Positions 1-8,610 of a stretch of DNA of 31,838 nt are shown here, piece after piece. Location: positions 1-31,838 of the forward strand of contig MUKB01000014.1 in the NCBI GenBank assembly GCA_002049785.1, read 5' to 3'. Each line of letters begins with the position of its first letter. Position 1 is the stretch's first letter. The notes under the pieces were generated by a model. That model was not told the origin of the DNA, did no database searches, and saw only the letters and a program-made list of their open reading frames with translations. This DNA comes from Caldifarciminota bacterium 4484_100 (GTDB lineage: Bacteria > Hydrothermota > Tepidihabitantia > SM23-42). Both the position numbers and the translations under genes were made by a program.

Positions 1-689
1 AGTAAGACATTATTCTTTTGAAAGAATGTATATATAGGAAGACCATTAATATAAGCCCATTCCCAATTCAGATTCAGCTCATTGAAGAGCTTCGATGCGA
101 CATGGAGGGTATACCCTGTATTAAGGTATTCCCTCATCAAATCATAGAGCTCACCAAAATCGTCGGTCTCACTCAATAGAAAAACCTCTTTCGGTTTCTC
201 TTCTTCAGACCTAATTCGTACGAAACCGAGCTGAGGATTTTCTGCAAAGAAGGTATCGATGTCCTCCAGATACTTTTTCGGCCCGTCGAACTTACAGGGG
301 ACCTTCTTTTTAAAAAATAGAGCCAACAGTTGCGGTATGACTGTAAGTTTGAATACCAGAAGAAACGACAGCAGAAAGGCGTGATACAATATTATGAAAG
401 CGCGGCTGCTAATAAGAAAATTATACCTGGTAATGAAAGCAACTGCGATGTATAGAAGCAAAACCGCAATCCACAACTTAATAATCTTAAAGAAGAGTTT
501 CAGCTTAGAGACATATACATAACGGACATAGAGATTATTTAGATAGGCGAGGAATAGAACAGAGAGTATCGCGAATATTATAGTCGTATTCTGATTGAGG
601 ACGCTGTTATAGATAGTACCGAATCTGATTTTCAAAGCCAGCAAGACAGATATGAGAACAATAACAATATCGGTGATGAAGATTAACAT
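1..689 (-). CDS. Polyprenyl-phosphate sugar phosphotransferase (WbaP/WcaJ type), N-terminal part; runs off the window
   Basis: I translated this from the sequence. It starts at ATG 689, 14 nt after the stop of the aminotransferase tail, with an in-frame stop (TAG) four codons upstream, and stays open to the window edge (about 229 codons). Four hydrophobic segments are visible at about residues 1-22, 36-55, 66-88 and 94-125. The first (ITDIVIVLISVLLALKIRFG) is typical of membrane-bound initiating enzymes of exopolysaccharide synthesis. A soluble stretch then resembles the nucleotide-binding-like domain that precedes the catalytic domain. In this family the enzyme transfers a sugar-1-phosphate to undecaprenyl phosphate and so starts the repeat unit. 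The catalytic domain lies outside the window, so the family call rests on topology and on its place at the end of a sugar cluster. It could instead be another membrane protein of the same locus. Confidence 0.7.
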   Translation of the reverse strand, partial: MLIFITDIVIVLISVLLALKIRFGTIYNSVLNQNTTIIFAILSVLFLAYLNNLYVRYVYVSKLKLFFKIIKLWIAVLLLYIAVAFITRYNFLISSRAFIILYHAFLLSFLLVFKLTVIPQLLALFFKKKVPCKFDGPKKYLEDIDTFFAENPQLGFVRIRSEEEKPKEVFLLSETDDFGELYDLMREYLNTGYTLHVASKLFNELNLNWEWAYINGLPIYTFFQKNNVL

Positions 690-702
690 AAGTATGGTCT
701 AT

Positions 703-1498
703 TTATAGCGACCACTCCTTGAGTTTATCGCAGACATATTTTATCTCTTCCTGAGTCAATTCAGGAAACATCGGTAAGGAGAGAACACCCTCAGCCGACC
801 TCTCACTCACCGGACATTCGCATCTTGCTGGCCAAATTTTCATCATTGGTCAAGACAGCTCCTCCCTGCCCATATGCCCCTAAATTTTTGCTGGGGTAGA
901 AACTGAATGCAGCAAGGTGACCAATTGAACCTGCCTTCTTCCCCTTATATGTTGCACCATGGGCCTGAGCAGCATCTTCGATAACATAGAGGTCATATTC
1001 TTTTGCAATATCCATAATCGGGTCCATATCAGCCATCTGACCATAAAGATGAACCGGTATTACTGCCTTGATCCGGACACGATGTTTCTTATCAACAAGC
1101 ATCTTTTTCGCGCTATCCCATTCACAGAAGTTTTCAATATATTCTTTCAATTTAGAAACTGAAATATTATATGTATCAGTGTCGATATCAACAAACAACG
1201 GCCTCGCCCCGGTCATACTTATCGCCTCAACCGTAGCGATGAATGTGAAGGAAACAGTAATTACTCCATCTCCGGGTCCGATATCAAGCGCCTTGAGAGC
1301 TGTGAATAATGCACTTGTGCCGTTTGAAACACCAACCGCGTACTTCACACCGCAGTACTGGGCAAAATCCTCTTCAAATTTTCTGACCATCTTTCCAGAA
1401 ACAAATGCACAGGCATCGATTGTCTCTTGAATCGCCTCATCAATTTCGTCTTTTATTTTCAGATATTGCCTTTTCAAATCCATAAACGGAACTTGCAT
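703..1498 (-). pseudogene. DegT/DnrJ/EryC1 sugar aminotransferase (WbpE/WlbC-like), internal segment missing and frame broken
   Basis: The start is ATG 1498 behind a strong GGAGG. The first 228 codons are a good PLP-dependent sugar aminotransferase: [12 protein letters not shown] near residue 57, IEDAAQAHG near 173 (Asp 175) and the PLP lysine in [10 protein letters not shown] (Lys 204). After KMRM the frame hits TGA at 805-803. In another frame, starting near 813, comes the family's usual C-terminus ([20 protein letters not shown]), ending in TAA at 705-703. Roughly 100-120 residues between these pieces are absent, compared with about 370 for the family. In the WbpB-WbpD-WbpE pathway this enzyme aminates the 3-keto sugar made by the dehydrogenase at 2054-3058, and the acyltransferase at 1555-2061 then acylates it. 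The break may be an assembly collapse rather than true decay. Confidence 0.85.
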
Positions 1499-1554
1499 TT
1501 AACCTCCTTTCAGAAATTGAGTGCTTAATTTCTCAATTATATCTCAGAACCAAG

Positions 1555-2061
1555 TTAATCTTTTCCCCTATCCACTCTGTTTTCTTCCTTCAGAAATTTT
1601 ATCACCTTTGCAGGAACACCGGCAACAACAGCGTTATCCGGGACATCCTTTGTCACCACACTCCCTGCACCGACTATTGCATTCTCACCAATAGTAACAC
1701 CACACAGAATTGTTGCACTGGAACCGATTGACGCACCTTTTTTGACAAAGGTCGGTACCACCGTCCAATCTTCTTCAGTCTGAAGCCGGCCTTCAGGATT
1801 TGTCGCCCTGGGATATTTGTCATTAATAAAGGTAACATTATGACCCACAAAGACATTATCTTCTATTGTTACCCCCTCACAGATAAATGTATGGGTTGAA
1901 ATTTTGCAGTTTTTACCTATCTTTGCATTCTTCTGAATTTCAACAAATGTTCCAATTTTTGTGTTATCACCGATTTCACAGCCATAAAGATTTACAAATC
2001 CAAAGATCTTAACATTCTTACCCAACTTTACATCAGGGCTAATCCTTTTAAATTCAGACAT
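1555..2061 (-). CDS. Left-handed beta-helix sugar N-acyltransferase (WbpD/WlbB-like)
   Basis: This is a 168-residue protein made almost entirely of hexapeptide repeats (I-G-x-N/x-x-x pattern from about residue 12 to 150), the signature of trimeric left-handed beta-helix acyltransferases. Its length and the motifs VFVGHNVTFINDKYPRA and VVPTFVKKGASIGSSATI match WlbB/WbpD enzymes, which use acetyl-CoA to acetylate the 3-amino group of UDP-2-acetamido-3-amino-2,3-dideoxyglucuronic acid. The start overlaps the end of the upstream dehydrogenase by 8 nt, and the aminotransferase follows after 56 nt, so the three enzymes form one unit. Substrate identity is inferred from neighbours. A related dTDP- or UDP-aminosugar acyltransferase is possible. 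Confidence 0.88.
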   Translation of the reverse strand: MSEFKRISPDVKLGKNVKIFGFVNLYGCEIGDNTKIGTFVEIQKNAKIGKNCKISTHTFICEGVTIEDNVFVGHNVTFINDKYPRATNPEGRLQTEEDWTVVPTFVKKGASIGSSATILCGVTIGENAIVGAGSVVTKDVPDNAVVAGVPAKVIKFLKEENRVDRGKD

Positions 2062-3058
2062 CTAATTCAATGATCTGACCTTTATTCTTAATTGAATATT
2101 CGGCTGCTTCCATAATCTTTACAATTTTCAGACCTGCCCAGCCATCGGTTAATGGTCTTCTGTTATTTTTTATGGACTGGATGAACTCATCCACTACGCT
2201 CATCAAGGGTTCTGTAGTATCGTATTGGGGTGAGGTCATATCCCCGGTTCGATATTGAATAAGGGTTTTGTAAATCCCTTCACGCGTTGTTACTTCTACA
2301 CCTTTATCATAAACCTTTATCTTTTCAACCGGTTCGACATCATCAAAGACAATCATCTTTTTAGTTCCGCCAATCAGGATCCTCCGTATTTTTACTGGAG
2401 CCAGCCAGTTCACATGGATATGGCAAATACATCTATTGTCATAATAAAGAGTAATGTAGGAAATATCTTCCAACGCATTATAGTGGCCCATACCAACTGC
2501 GGATACCGCATTCGGTTTTTTGCTGATGATATAATCCATTATCGAAAGGTCATGGGTAGCCAGATCCCATATCACATTCACATCATGCTGAAAAAGGCCA
2601 AGATTAATCCTTACTGCATCGAAATACATAATATCACCAATCTCGCCGGAATCGACAATTTCTTTAATCTTTCTGACTGCGCCGTTATAGACAAAAATGT
2701 GATCCACCATAAGCTTCAAACCTTTCTCTTCAGCCAGATCGATGAGGGCACGCGCGTCATCGACATTTGCGGTCAGCGGTTTTTCAACCAAAACATTTTT
2801 ATTAAATTCCAGGGCCTTCTTGGCCAGAGGAAAGTGTGTTCCTACTGGAGTTGCGAGGACAATACCTTCGATTTCTTGGTTTTGCAAAATAGAACTGTAA
2901 TCGTTAGTAATCTTAACAGAAGGATATTTTTTCTGGATGAAATCGAGCCTCTGTCTATCAATATCACAACAATAGACCTCAGAAACCTCGGGGTGATTTA
3001 AAAAATTTCGCACCAGATTAGGGCCCCAATAGCCCACACCCACAACTGCCAGTTTCAT
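2054..3058 (-). CDS. Gfo/Idh/MocA family sugar-nucleotide dehydrogenase (WbpB/WlbA-like)
   Basis: This protein has 334 residues. The N-terminal Rossmann fold begins with GVGYWG (residues 7-12). The family's EKP motif is present (VEKPLTANVDDA, Lys 93), and WDLATHDLSIMDY holds the usual catalytic-region histidine (His 169). In the WbpB/WlbA family the enzyme oxidises C3 of UDP-GlcNAcA with NAD. ATG 3058 sits behind GGAGG at a good distance. The gene is 71 nt downstream of a glycosyltransferase and overlaps the acyltransferase. With the acyltransferase and the broken aminotransferase it makes up three of the steps to UDP-2,3-diacetamido-2,3-dideoxy-glucuronate. The first enzyme (UDP-GlcNAc 6-dehydrogenase, WbpA type) is not in this window. 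Confidence 0.88.
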   Translation of the reverse strand: MKLAVVGVGYWGPNLVRNFLNHPEVSEVYCCDIDRQRLDFIQKKYPSVKITNDYSSILQNQEIEGIVLATPVGTHFPLAKKALEFNKNVLVEKPLTANVDDARALIDLAEEKGLKLMVDHIFVYNGAVRKIKEIVDSGEIGDIMYFDAVRINLGLFQHDVNVIWDLATHDLSIMDYIISKKPNAVSAVGMGHYNALEDISYITLYYDNRCICHIHVNWLAPVKIRRILIGGTKKMIVFDDVEPVEKIKVYDKGVEVTTREGIYKTLIQYRTGDMTSPQYDTTEPLMSVVDEFIQSIKNNRRPLTDGWAGLKIVKIMEAAEYSIKNKGQIIELDV

Positions 3059-3129
3059 CGTCCTCCTTTTTCAAAATTTATTATATCAAAATTTTTCTGC
3101 AAGTCAAGATTTCCATCATCAATATGCAA

Positions 3130-4218
3130 TTATCTGAACAGCCCCCTATAAATCTGCTCGGTCTTTGTAACGATACTATCCCAATCATATTCTTCTTTAA
3201 TACGGTCTTGCGCCTTCTTACCCAATTCCTTTAACATAGCTGGATTTTCTAATGCAATTGTAAGTTTTTCTGCCAGGCTGTGAATATCTCTATTACGAAA
3301 TGGAATCCCTACCCCCTGTGCAACTTCACAATTTTCTGGAATATCCGAATAGATAACACATTGACGATAAGCCATCGCCTCAAGCAGGGTTATCGCCAAT
3401 CCTTCAATCTCGGAGGGCATAACAAAACAGTATGCATTTGCGTAAAGCTGAGATAGTTCACGGCCGAAACGATAGCCCAGAAATAACACCCGCGGGTCTG
3501 CCCTTTTCTTCAAATCATTAAAATAACTGTCTGTATAAGAACTACCTCCAACAAGAACAAGTTTTTTTGTGGTCTTCACCAATTTAAAGGCCTCAATCAA
3601 TGTATCACATCCCTTGGTCGGTATAATCCTTCCGACAAAGAGAAAATAACCATTTTTTGAGAGGCCAAAATGCATTAATGTATCATCACCGTTCTCTTCA
3701 AGAATATTTATACCATTAGGTATGTACACTACCCGGCATTGATATCTATCCTCATAATATCTTTTCAAAGTCCTCGATACTGCTATTCTACAATGAGGGA
3801 AGAGAATAAATGCCCGCTCCGCGATAAGAGAAAGTCTTTTTGCCACCGGACCCCATTTTCCTCGACGATATGCCTGGCCATGGGAGGTAACCACAACCTT
3901 TGCCTTCAATCGGGGAATGAAAGATAATAATGCGGGATCAACACTATGGATATGAATCACATCAACTTCCTTATCCAGAAGGCTCAACAAGGATAAAAAT
4001 GTGTGAGAAATCATTTCAGTGTGTTTCTGGGGGATCGACGGTAAACTCACTATACGCATATTCTTATATCTCCCTTTGAAGAAATTATAATTCCATCGGC
4101 TGTAGATAATGATTGAATGGCCGCGCTGAGCAAGTCTCGACCCCAGTTCTTCTACATGTCTCTCCACACCGCCATATCGTGCCGGCACCCCTTTATGTCC
4201 TACGAATGCAATCCTCAT
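3130..4218 (-). CDS. GT4-family glycosyltransferase (N-terminal VPARYGGVE type)
   Basis: This 362-residue GT-B fold protein begins GHKGVPARYGGVERHVEEL, the N-terminal signature of a GT4 subgroup that includes rhamnosyltransferases of surface polysaccharides. The C-terminal donor site has FLFVGRIIPTKG and the E-x7-E motif in SEIEGLAITLLEAMA. It has no membrane segment and probably acts at the cytoplasmic face on the lipid-linked repeat unit. The start codon overlaps the stop of the radical SAM gene by one base (TAATG), so translation is likely coupled. Donor and acceptor sugars cannot be read from the sequence. Confidence 0.9.
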   Translation of the reverse strand: MRIAFVGHKGVPARYGGVERHVEELGSRLAQRGHSIIIYSRWNYNFFKGRYKNMRIVSLPSIPQKHTEMISHTFLSLLSLLDKEVDVIHIHSVDPALLSFIPRLKAKVVVTSHGQAYRRGKWGPVAKRLSLIAERAFILFPHCRIAVSRTLKRYYEDRYQCRVVYIPNGINILEENGDDTLMHFGLSKNGYFLFVGRIIPTKGCDTLIEAFKLVKTTKKLVLVGGSSYTDSYFNDLKKRADPRVLFLGYRFGRELSQLYANAYCFVMPSEIEGLAITLLEAMAYRQCVIYSDIPENCEVAQGVGIPFRNRDIHSLAEKLTIALENPAMLKELGKKAQDRIKEEYDWDSIVTKTEQIYRGLFR

Positions 4219-5213
4219 TATGACACAATAACCTCTCTATTCAATAACATTCTCAATTTGTTCTTCAAAACCCAGCTGAACGGTATCAAGAAATTTTTGC
4301 GCATTGCAGGAACCGATGTTCCTGTCATCCAGCAGTTCTTCTGACAGTTCCGCACCATCTGTCTGACCGCTTCAGCCTGTTCAGAATGCCACAGTTCATC
4401 AAAATCTTGACTATTCAGATCACCCATCACCCAGGGCTCGTCTGAACCGTTACAGGCAAGCACACGACCCCAGGGGTCAACAAAAAAACTGTCGGTCCCC
4501 GCACCACAGGGGATAGGTCTGGACTCGCCTCTTATGTATTTGAGCAATCCCATATTTATATAGGCCCGAAACCAATCCTTAACCCGCATCTTCAAACTTC
4601 TTCGCCTTGAACTGAGAAGCCTCTTAATAAAATCATACATTATTCTGCTCACCTCGTCAATATCCTCAATCCGATTGTCGAATTTATGAAAATAGAAAGA
4701 ATTATGCATTGTGGACTGAGAAAATTCAACATCAAGACCTGCTGTAAGTTCATAAAGGGCAAGTAGGTCTGAAATATTGTTATGGGAAATAACAATGGCA
4801 AAGCCGATATCTTTGATGCCCAGATTCTTTAACTCGAGAAGGGTTCTTAAAGCATGGTCAAAACCATTTTTTAGTCCACGTAATCGATCATTTTTTTCCG
4901 GCAATCCTTCAACACTAATCCTAACGGTAATATCAGGAAATCTCTTTGCGATATCAATAATTTTATCAGTAAAATAACCGTTGGTGCTTATCTCGAGACG
5001 CTCAGTTTTTTTATTTAAAATTTCAACGATTTCCATCAAATCCTTTCTCAGTAAAGGTTCTCCACCGGTAATGTTGAGTCGTTTCATACCCGCAGGAATC
5101 TTTTTCAAAATCTCTGGATTAAACTCCTCGGATGGTTTCGTGGGAACCTTCCAGCAGTTACACATCTGACATCGGGCATTGCAGCGATAGGTTGTAATAA
5201 CTGCGCATTCCAT
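4218..5213 (-). CDS. Radical SAM protein with SPASM-like C-terminus, in the polysaccharide cluster
   Basis: The CX3CX2C cluster that binds the [4Fe-4S]/SAM centre is at the very N-terminus (YRCNARCQMC, Cys 11, 15, 18 from ATG 5213). It is followed by the family's GGEPLL motif (NITGGEPLLRKDL) and a conserved STNGY strand. The C-terminal part carries further cysteines (PCGAGTDSFFVDPWGRVLACNG, then NCQKNCW) arranged like a SPASM/twitch auxiliary cluster. I chose ATG 5213, which directly follows the upstream stop (coupled start). A GTG at 5225 is also possible. The gene sits between two GT4 genes with 0-1 nt spacing. The reaction is unknown. Radical dehydration, epimerisation or methylation of a sugar, or modification of a carrier peptide, are all possible. 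Confidence 0.85.
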   Translation of the reverse strand: MECAVITTYRCNARCQMCNCWKVPTKPSEEFNPEILKKIPAGMKRLNITGGEPLLRKDLMEIVEILNKKTERLEISTNGYFTDKIIDIAKRFPDITVRISVEGLPEKNDRLRGLKNGFDHALRTLLELKNLGIKDIGFAIVISHNNISDLLALYELTAGLDVEFSQSTMHNSFYFHKFDNRIEDIDEVSRIMYDFIKRLLSSRRRSLKMRVKDWFRAYINMGLLKYIRGESRPIPCGAGTDSFFVDPWGRVLACNGSDEPWVMGDLNSQDFDELWHSEQAEAVRQMVRNCQKNCWMTGTSVPAMRKNFLIPFSWVLKNKLRMLLNREVIVS

Positions 5214-5214
5214 T

Positions 5215-6465
5215 TTATTTATCACCGCTAACTTTATGTTTTTTGATGGCTCTGTGGTAAACTTCCATTATCCGCTCATAATGTAAATCAGGGTTGTATT
5301 CCTGCAGAACATACTCCCTCGCCCTCTGCCCCATCTTCTCCCGTTCCGCAGGATGTTCAAACATCCAGCGGATTTTCTCAGCCAGGTCTTCTGTATTACC
5401 TGGTTCAAAAAGAAGTCCGGTCTCGCCCTCTTTTATCAATTCAGGAATACCACCAATCTTTGCACCCACAACCGGTCTGCCTGATGCAAATGTCTCAAGT
5501 ATCGAGTAAGGAAAATTCTCATACCACTCTGAGGGAATAATGATAAACATCGCACCTTTAATTAGGCCTAAAAGAACGTTCCGTGGCTGGTGGCCCAGAA
5601 ATTCAATCCGGTGCTTATTTACACTATCAACCTCCTTTTCAATTTCTTTACGGTATGGTCCGTCACCAGCGATAAGCAATTTTATTCCACTTACTGAAGA
5701 GACCGCCCGAATTAAAGTTTTCAACCCCTTCTCGTAGGAAAGGCGACCACCATAAAGGGCATACGGACCTGACCGGTTCCGCTCTATCCCATTGTCGATA
5801 CTGATAAAATTCGGTATATGCACAATCTTATCCTCAGGGAATTTATTCTCAACCAACTTCTTTTTTAAAAACAAACTGGGGGTGATGAAATAATCAACAA
5901 GTCTCAGAAGGCCTAATAATCTATGGATATACTCCTCAAACACAACAATGACACTGGCGGCAAAGGAATTTTTCCGGCATCTATTTATCACAGCTTTATA
6001 AAACTTATTCCCCCTGCAGGCCTCACAGACTTTGCCTTTTGAATAAAAAGTACTATTCGGACATAACAAAAAATAGTCGTGCAGGGTCCAGACAATGGGA
6101 ATATTCCTTTTCTTTAATATATGAAAAACCGATGGTGTAATATGGCCATGAATATTCTGGATATGGGCGATATCTACCGGATGTTCATCAAGCAGTAGGC
6201 TTAGTTTCTTTTTGGATATATTTGAATATATCGCCCTATTCAATACCTTCAAACCGCTTATCAAACTCTTCTTTTTCAACTCTCTCAATAAATCAATCTC
6301 CGGAACAAAATATTTCGAATACTCGCTCGTAAAATTGAGCGGATGTTCCATTGCAAAGTGGACAACCTTATGTCTTTTTCCCCTGAGCAGGTCAGCAAGC
6401 TCAAAGGTATATATACAATCACCACCACGATTGTAATGGAATGTATTAATCAGAAGAATATCCAT
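5215..6465 (-). CDS. GT4-family glycosyltransferase with a cysteine-rich insert
   Basis: This 416-residue GT-B glycosyltransferase has the N-terminal acceptor domain motif NTFHYNRGGDCIYTFELA. Near residues 130-160 there is a four-cysteine insert (CPNS ... CEAC ... NRC), seen in a subgroup of GT4 enzymes, which could bind a metal. The C-terminal domain has YGGRLSYEKGLKTLI and PSEWYENFPYSILETFASG. The start lies inside the 3' end of the phosphodiesterase gene (20-nt overlap), and the radical SAM gene begins at its stop. Sugar specificity cannot be read. Confidence 0.9.
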   Translation of the reverse strand: MDILLINTFHYNRGGDCIYTFELADLLRGKRHKVVHFAMEHPLNFTSEYSKYFVPEIDLLRELKKKSLISGLKVLNRAIYSNISKKKLSLLLDEHPVDIAHIQNIHGHITPSVFHILKKRNIPIVWTLHDYFLLCPNSTFYSKGKVCEACRGNKFYKAVINRCRKNSFAASVIVVFEEYIHRLLGLLRLVDYFITPSLFLKKKLVENKFPEDKIVHIPNFISIDNGIERNRSGPYALYGGRLSYEKGLKTLIRAVSSVSGIKLLIAGDGPYRKEIEKEVDSVNKHRIEFLGHQPRNVLLGLIKGAMFIIIPSEWYENFPYSILETFASGRPVVGAKIGGIPELIKEGETGLLFEPGNTEDLAEKIRWMFEHPAEREKMGQRAREYVLQEYNPDLHYERIMEVYHRAIKKHKVSGDK

Positions 6466-7933
6466 TTTTTAAAATAGCTTCTCTATTAAATCTATCGTCA
6501 CCTTTAATGCCCAGAATATTAAAAATTGTTGGAGTAACGCACAAAATGGATGAACACATATTATCAATCTCTGCATTCATATCCCTGGAGAAAAAAACAC
6601 CATACTTCTTATGCCCTCCAGATATTTTCTTGTGTGTTACATTTAAAGAGACAATAGGGAGATAAAGACTGAATCCTAAACCGTATTCTTCATTAAGTTC
6701 AAAAACAATATCGGGATATTTGCTTATAAATTCTCCCTGGTAGATTTCTTCACGCCGGCGAATCCATTTCACAATTTGTCGTCCATTTTTGGGATCCCTA
6801 AGATGCGCGATATCCTGCATTATCTTTTTTCGAACTTTATCATAATTTAAATTCTCCTTTTCTATCCTCAATCTATTCAGTCTCACACCACCAAATGGGT
6901 TCATACCAGAAAAGTTCTTATCAACCCAGGCTAAGCTGTCATCGAAATCTGTTATATATGTAGATTTCTTGAGCTCACCTTTCTTAGGAATAAAACGCGC
7001 TATTTTCATAGTGATATCTTCCAAGCTATATCTGTAAACAAAATTCAAATAACTTGTCTTTGCTCTCTCCATCCAGTATTTCGGCTGAAGAAATTCAATC
7101 CCTTTAATCTTTGGTGCCAGATATCCTTCCTTTCTTAAAAACTCATTTAAATTTAAACTCTTAGTGCATCGTCTCCCATGTCCATGGTCACTGATGACCA
7201 ATAGCACTGTATTCTCATCTATAAACGACGCAAATTCACCAACGATTTCATCAAATAGTTGATAAAATTCTTTAATGACATTCTGGTAGCAGTTCTTGCC
7301 TGGATATGTCGGATCACCTTCATCACTGTACCGCCAGAAGAAATGTTGAATTCTATCCAGTGTTAGAAAGGTTATAAAATATAGGTCCCAATTTTGTTCT
7401 TTCAACAATCTAATTCCAAAATCGGCTAAATCCTCTGTATCTTTTTTGCTTTTTATAAAAAAATCCCAGAGCATATTACTTGTCGGAAAATCCACTATCC
7501 CACCCAATGGAGGAATACTATATTTTTTCAAAATTGACCTGGGGAAGGCATCTTTCGCGCCTGTTATAAATACCGGGCCACTCACCATAACACCATTAAC
7601 ATACCAGGGTGGATAGGCCAGAAATGGGTTAATAATACAAACTCTTCTACCTGATTTACTTGCAATATCCCAGAAAGTTCTTCCTCTCAAAATATTGGTG
7701 TCAATCGAAAAATCCTTAGAACGATTTGTCAGATAATCTATTGAGTGAAGAATCCCGTGTTGGGCGGGATTCAAACCGGTGAAAATTGTTACCCAGGCTG
7801 ATATAGAATCAGGTGGAAAAACAGATTTCATCTTGGACATTCTAAATTTACTTAAATTCGGTAAATCACTCTTCCACTTTAGTACACAATCTGGATCCAT
7901 ACCATCAATCCCAATTATCACCACTTTATTCAT
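6446..7933 (-). CDS. Alkaline-phosphatase-superfamily phosphodiesterase/nucleotide-pyrophosphatase-like protein
   Basis: This 495-residue protein has the metal-site order of the type I phosphodiesterase/nucleotide pyrophosphatase family: IGIDGMDP (Asp 10), a nucleophile-region motif PPDSISAWVTIFTGLNPAQHG with Ser 43 in the nucleophile position, LDRIQHFFW (Asp and His), ISDHGHG, and a late GGHKKYG. There is no signal peptide or clear transmembrane segment, so it looks cytoplasmic. It overlaps the kinase by 4 nt (ATGA) and the next GT4 by 20 nt. Within a polysaccharide operon it may cleave or transfer a phospho-linked group. The substrate is unknown, and phosphoglycerate-mutase-like or phosphotransferase activity cannot be excluded. 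Confidence 0.82.
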   Translation of the reverse strand: MNKVVIIGIDGMDPDCVLKWKSDLPNLSKFRMSKMKSVFPPDSISAWVTIFTGLNPAQHGILHSIDYLTNRSKDFSIDTNILRGRTFWDIASKSGRRVCIINPFLAYPPWYVNGVMVSGPVFITGAKDAFPRSILKKYSIPPLGGIVDFPTSNMLWDFFIKSKKDTEDLADFGIRLLKEQNWDLYFITFLTLDRIQHFFWRYSDEGDPTYPGKNCYQNVIKEFYQLFDEIVGEFASFIDENTVLLVISDHGHGRRCTKSLNLNEFLRKEGYLAPKIKGIEFLQPKYWMERAKTSYLNFVYRYSLEDITMKIARFIPKKGELKKSTYITDFDDSLAWVDKNFSGMNPFGGVRLNRLRIEKENLNYDKVRKKIMQDIAHLRDPKNGRQIVKWIRRREEIYQGEFISKYPDIVFELNEEYGLGFSLYLPIVSLNVTHKKISGGHKKYGVFFSRDMNAEIDNMCSSILCVTPTIFNILGIKGDDRFNREAILKNGYSSD

Positions 7934-8604
7934 TTCTCTAAGTAATGAAATATAAGATTGCTAAGTTGCTGATGAATGAATTCAGATTTCTGGAGACCAT
8001 CAATTCGCGTAATCCTGAGTTGGTCGCACAGTTTCGAATATAGATTACTATGATCAATAAGGTAGTCCATTGATGGAATATCATCTTTTCTGGCATAAGC
8101 TGTCTTTGCAGGAACATCAAGGAAAAATACGAATGTAGGTTTCGGAAAAATAGAAAGGAGTCTCTTATTCCTTGCCAACCTGAGGATTTTACTTGGAGCA
8201 ATTCCATATCTTGTTGCTAAATTCACAAGTAAATCATAAATGTATCTATCACAAATCACTGAATTACCAAGGAGTAAAGGAATAGTAACTTTTATAAATA
8301 TCTGCACAGCATAATCTAATAAAACATAACACATCCAGATTCCCGAAAGGAAATGTTTCTTTAAAAATTTTTTTTTCGCAGCGGTAAAATCTTCGTAATC
8401 AGTTTCATCAATTTTCTCTCTCCTTATCAATAAACGTTTACATAACTTAATAACTGGATTGAATATCGTGGGTGCCCAGCCGATCCAGACATACTTAACC
8501 CGTATACCCTGTTCCTTCATCTTCTTTTCTAACTTCATAGCTTGCGTGGTTTTCCCGGAACCGTCTACACCAATAAAACAAATAAAAACATTTCTCTTTC
8601 TCAT
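7930..8604 (-). CDS. Thymidylate-kinase-like P-loop kinase
   Basis: This 224-residue protein has the Walker A motif GVDGSGKTT (Lys 18), VICDRYIYD (DRY-type motif of thymidylate kinases) and a LID-like region FLDVPAKTAYARK. The family phosphorylates dTMP. Members embedded in polysaccharide loci are often divergent and may phosphorylate a different small molecule. The insert between the P-loop and the DRY motif (about residues 40-110, with a hydrophobic stretch VLLDYAVQIFIKVTIPLLL) is unusual for a housekeeping enzyme. ATG 8604 lies just after the upstream GT4, and its stop overlaps the phosphodiesterase start. It is probably not the cell's main tmk. Confidence 0.82.
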   Translation of the reverse strand: MRKRNVFICFIGVDGSGKTTQAMKLEKKMKEQGIRVKYVWIGWAPTIFNPVIKLCKRLLIRREKIDETDYEDFTAAKKKFLKKHFLSGIWMCYVLLDYAVQIFIKVTIPLLLGNSVICDRYIYDLLVNLATRYGIAPSKILRLARNKRLLSIFPKPTFVFFLDVPAKTAYARKDDIPSMDYLIDHSNLYSKLCDQLRITRIDGLQKSEFIHQQLSNLIFHYLEK

Positions 8605-8610
8605 ATGTAA

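Noticed and set aside
2255..3001. 248-codon plus-strand ORF opposite the Gfo/Idh dehydrogenase
   Set aside because: It is antisense to a clear family protein, has no ribosome site, and its product has no recognisable motif.
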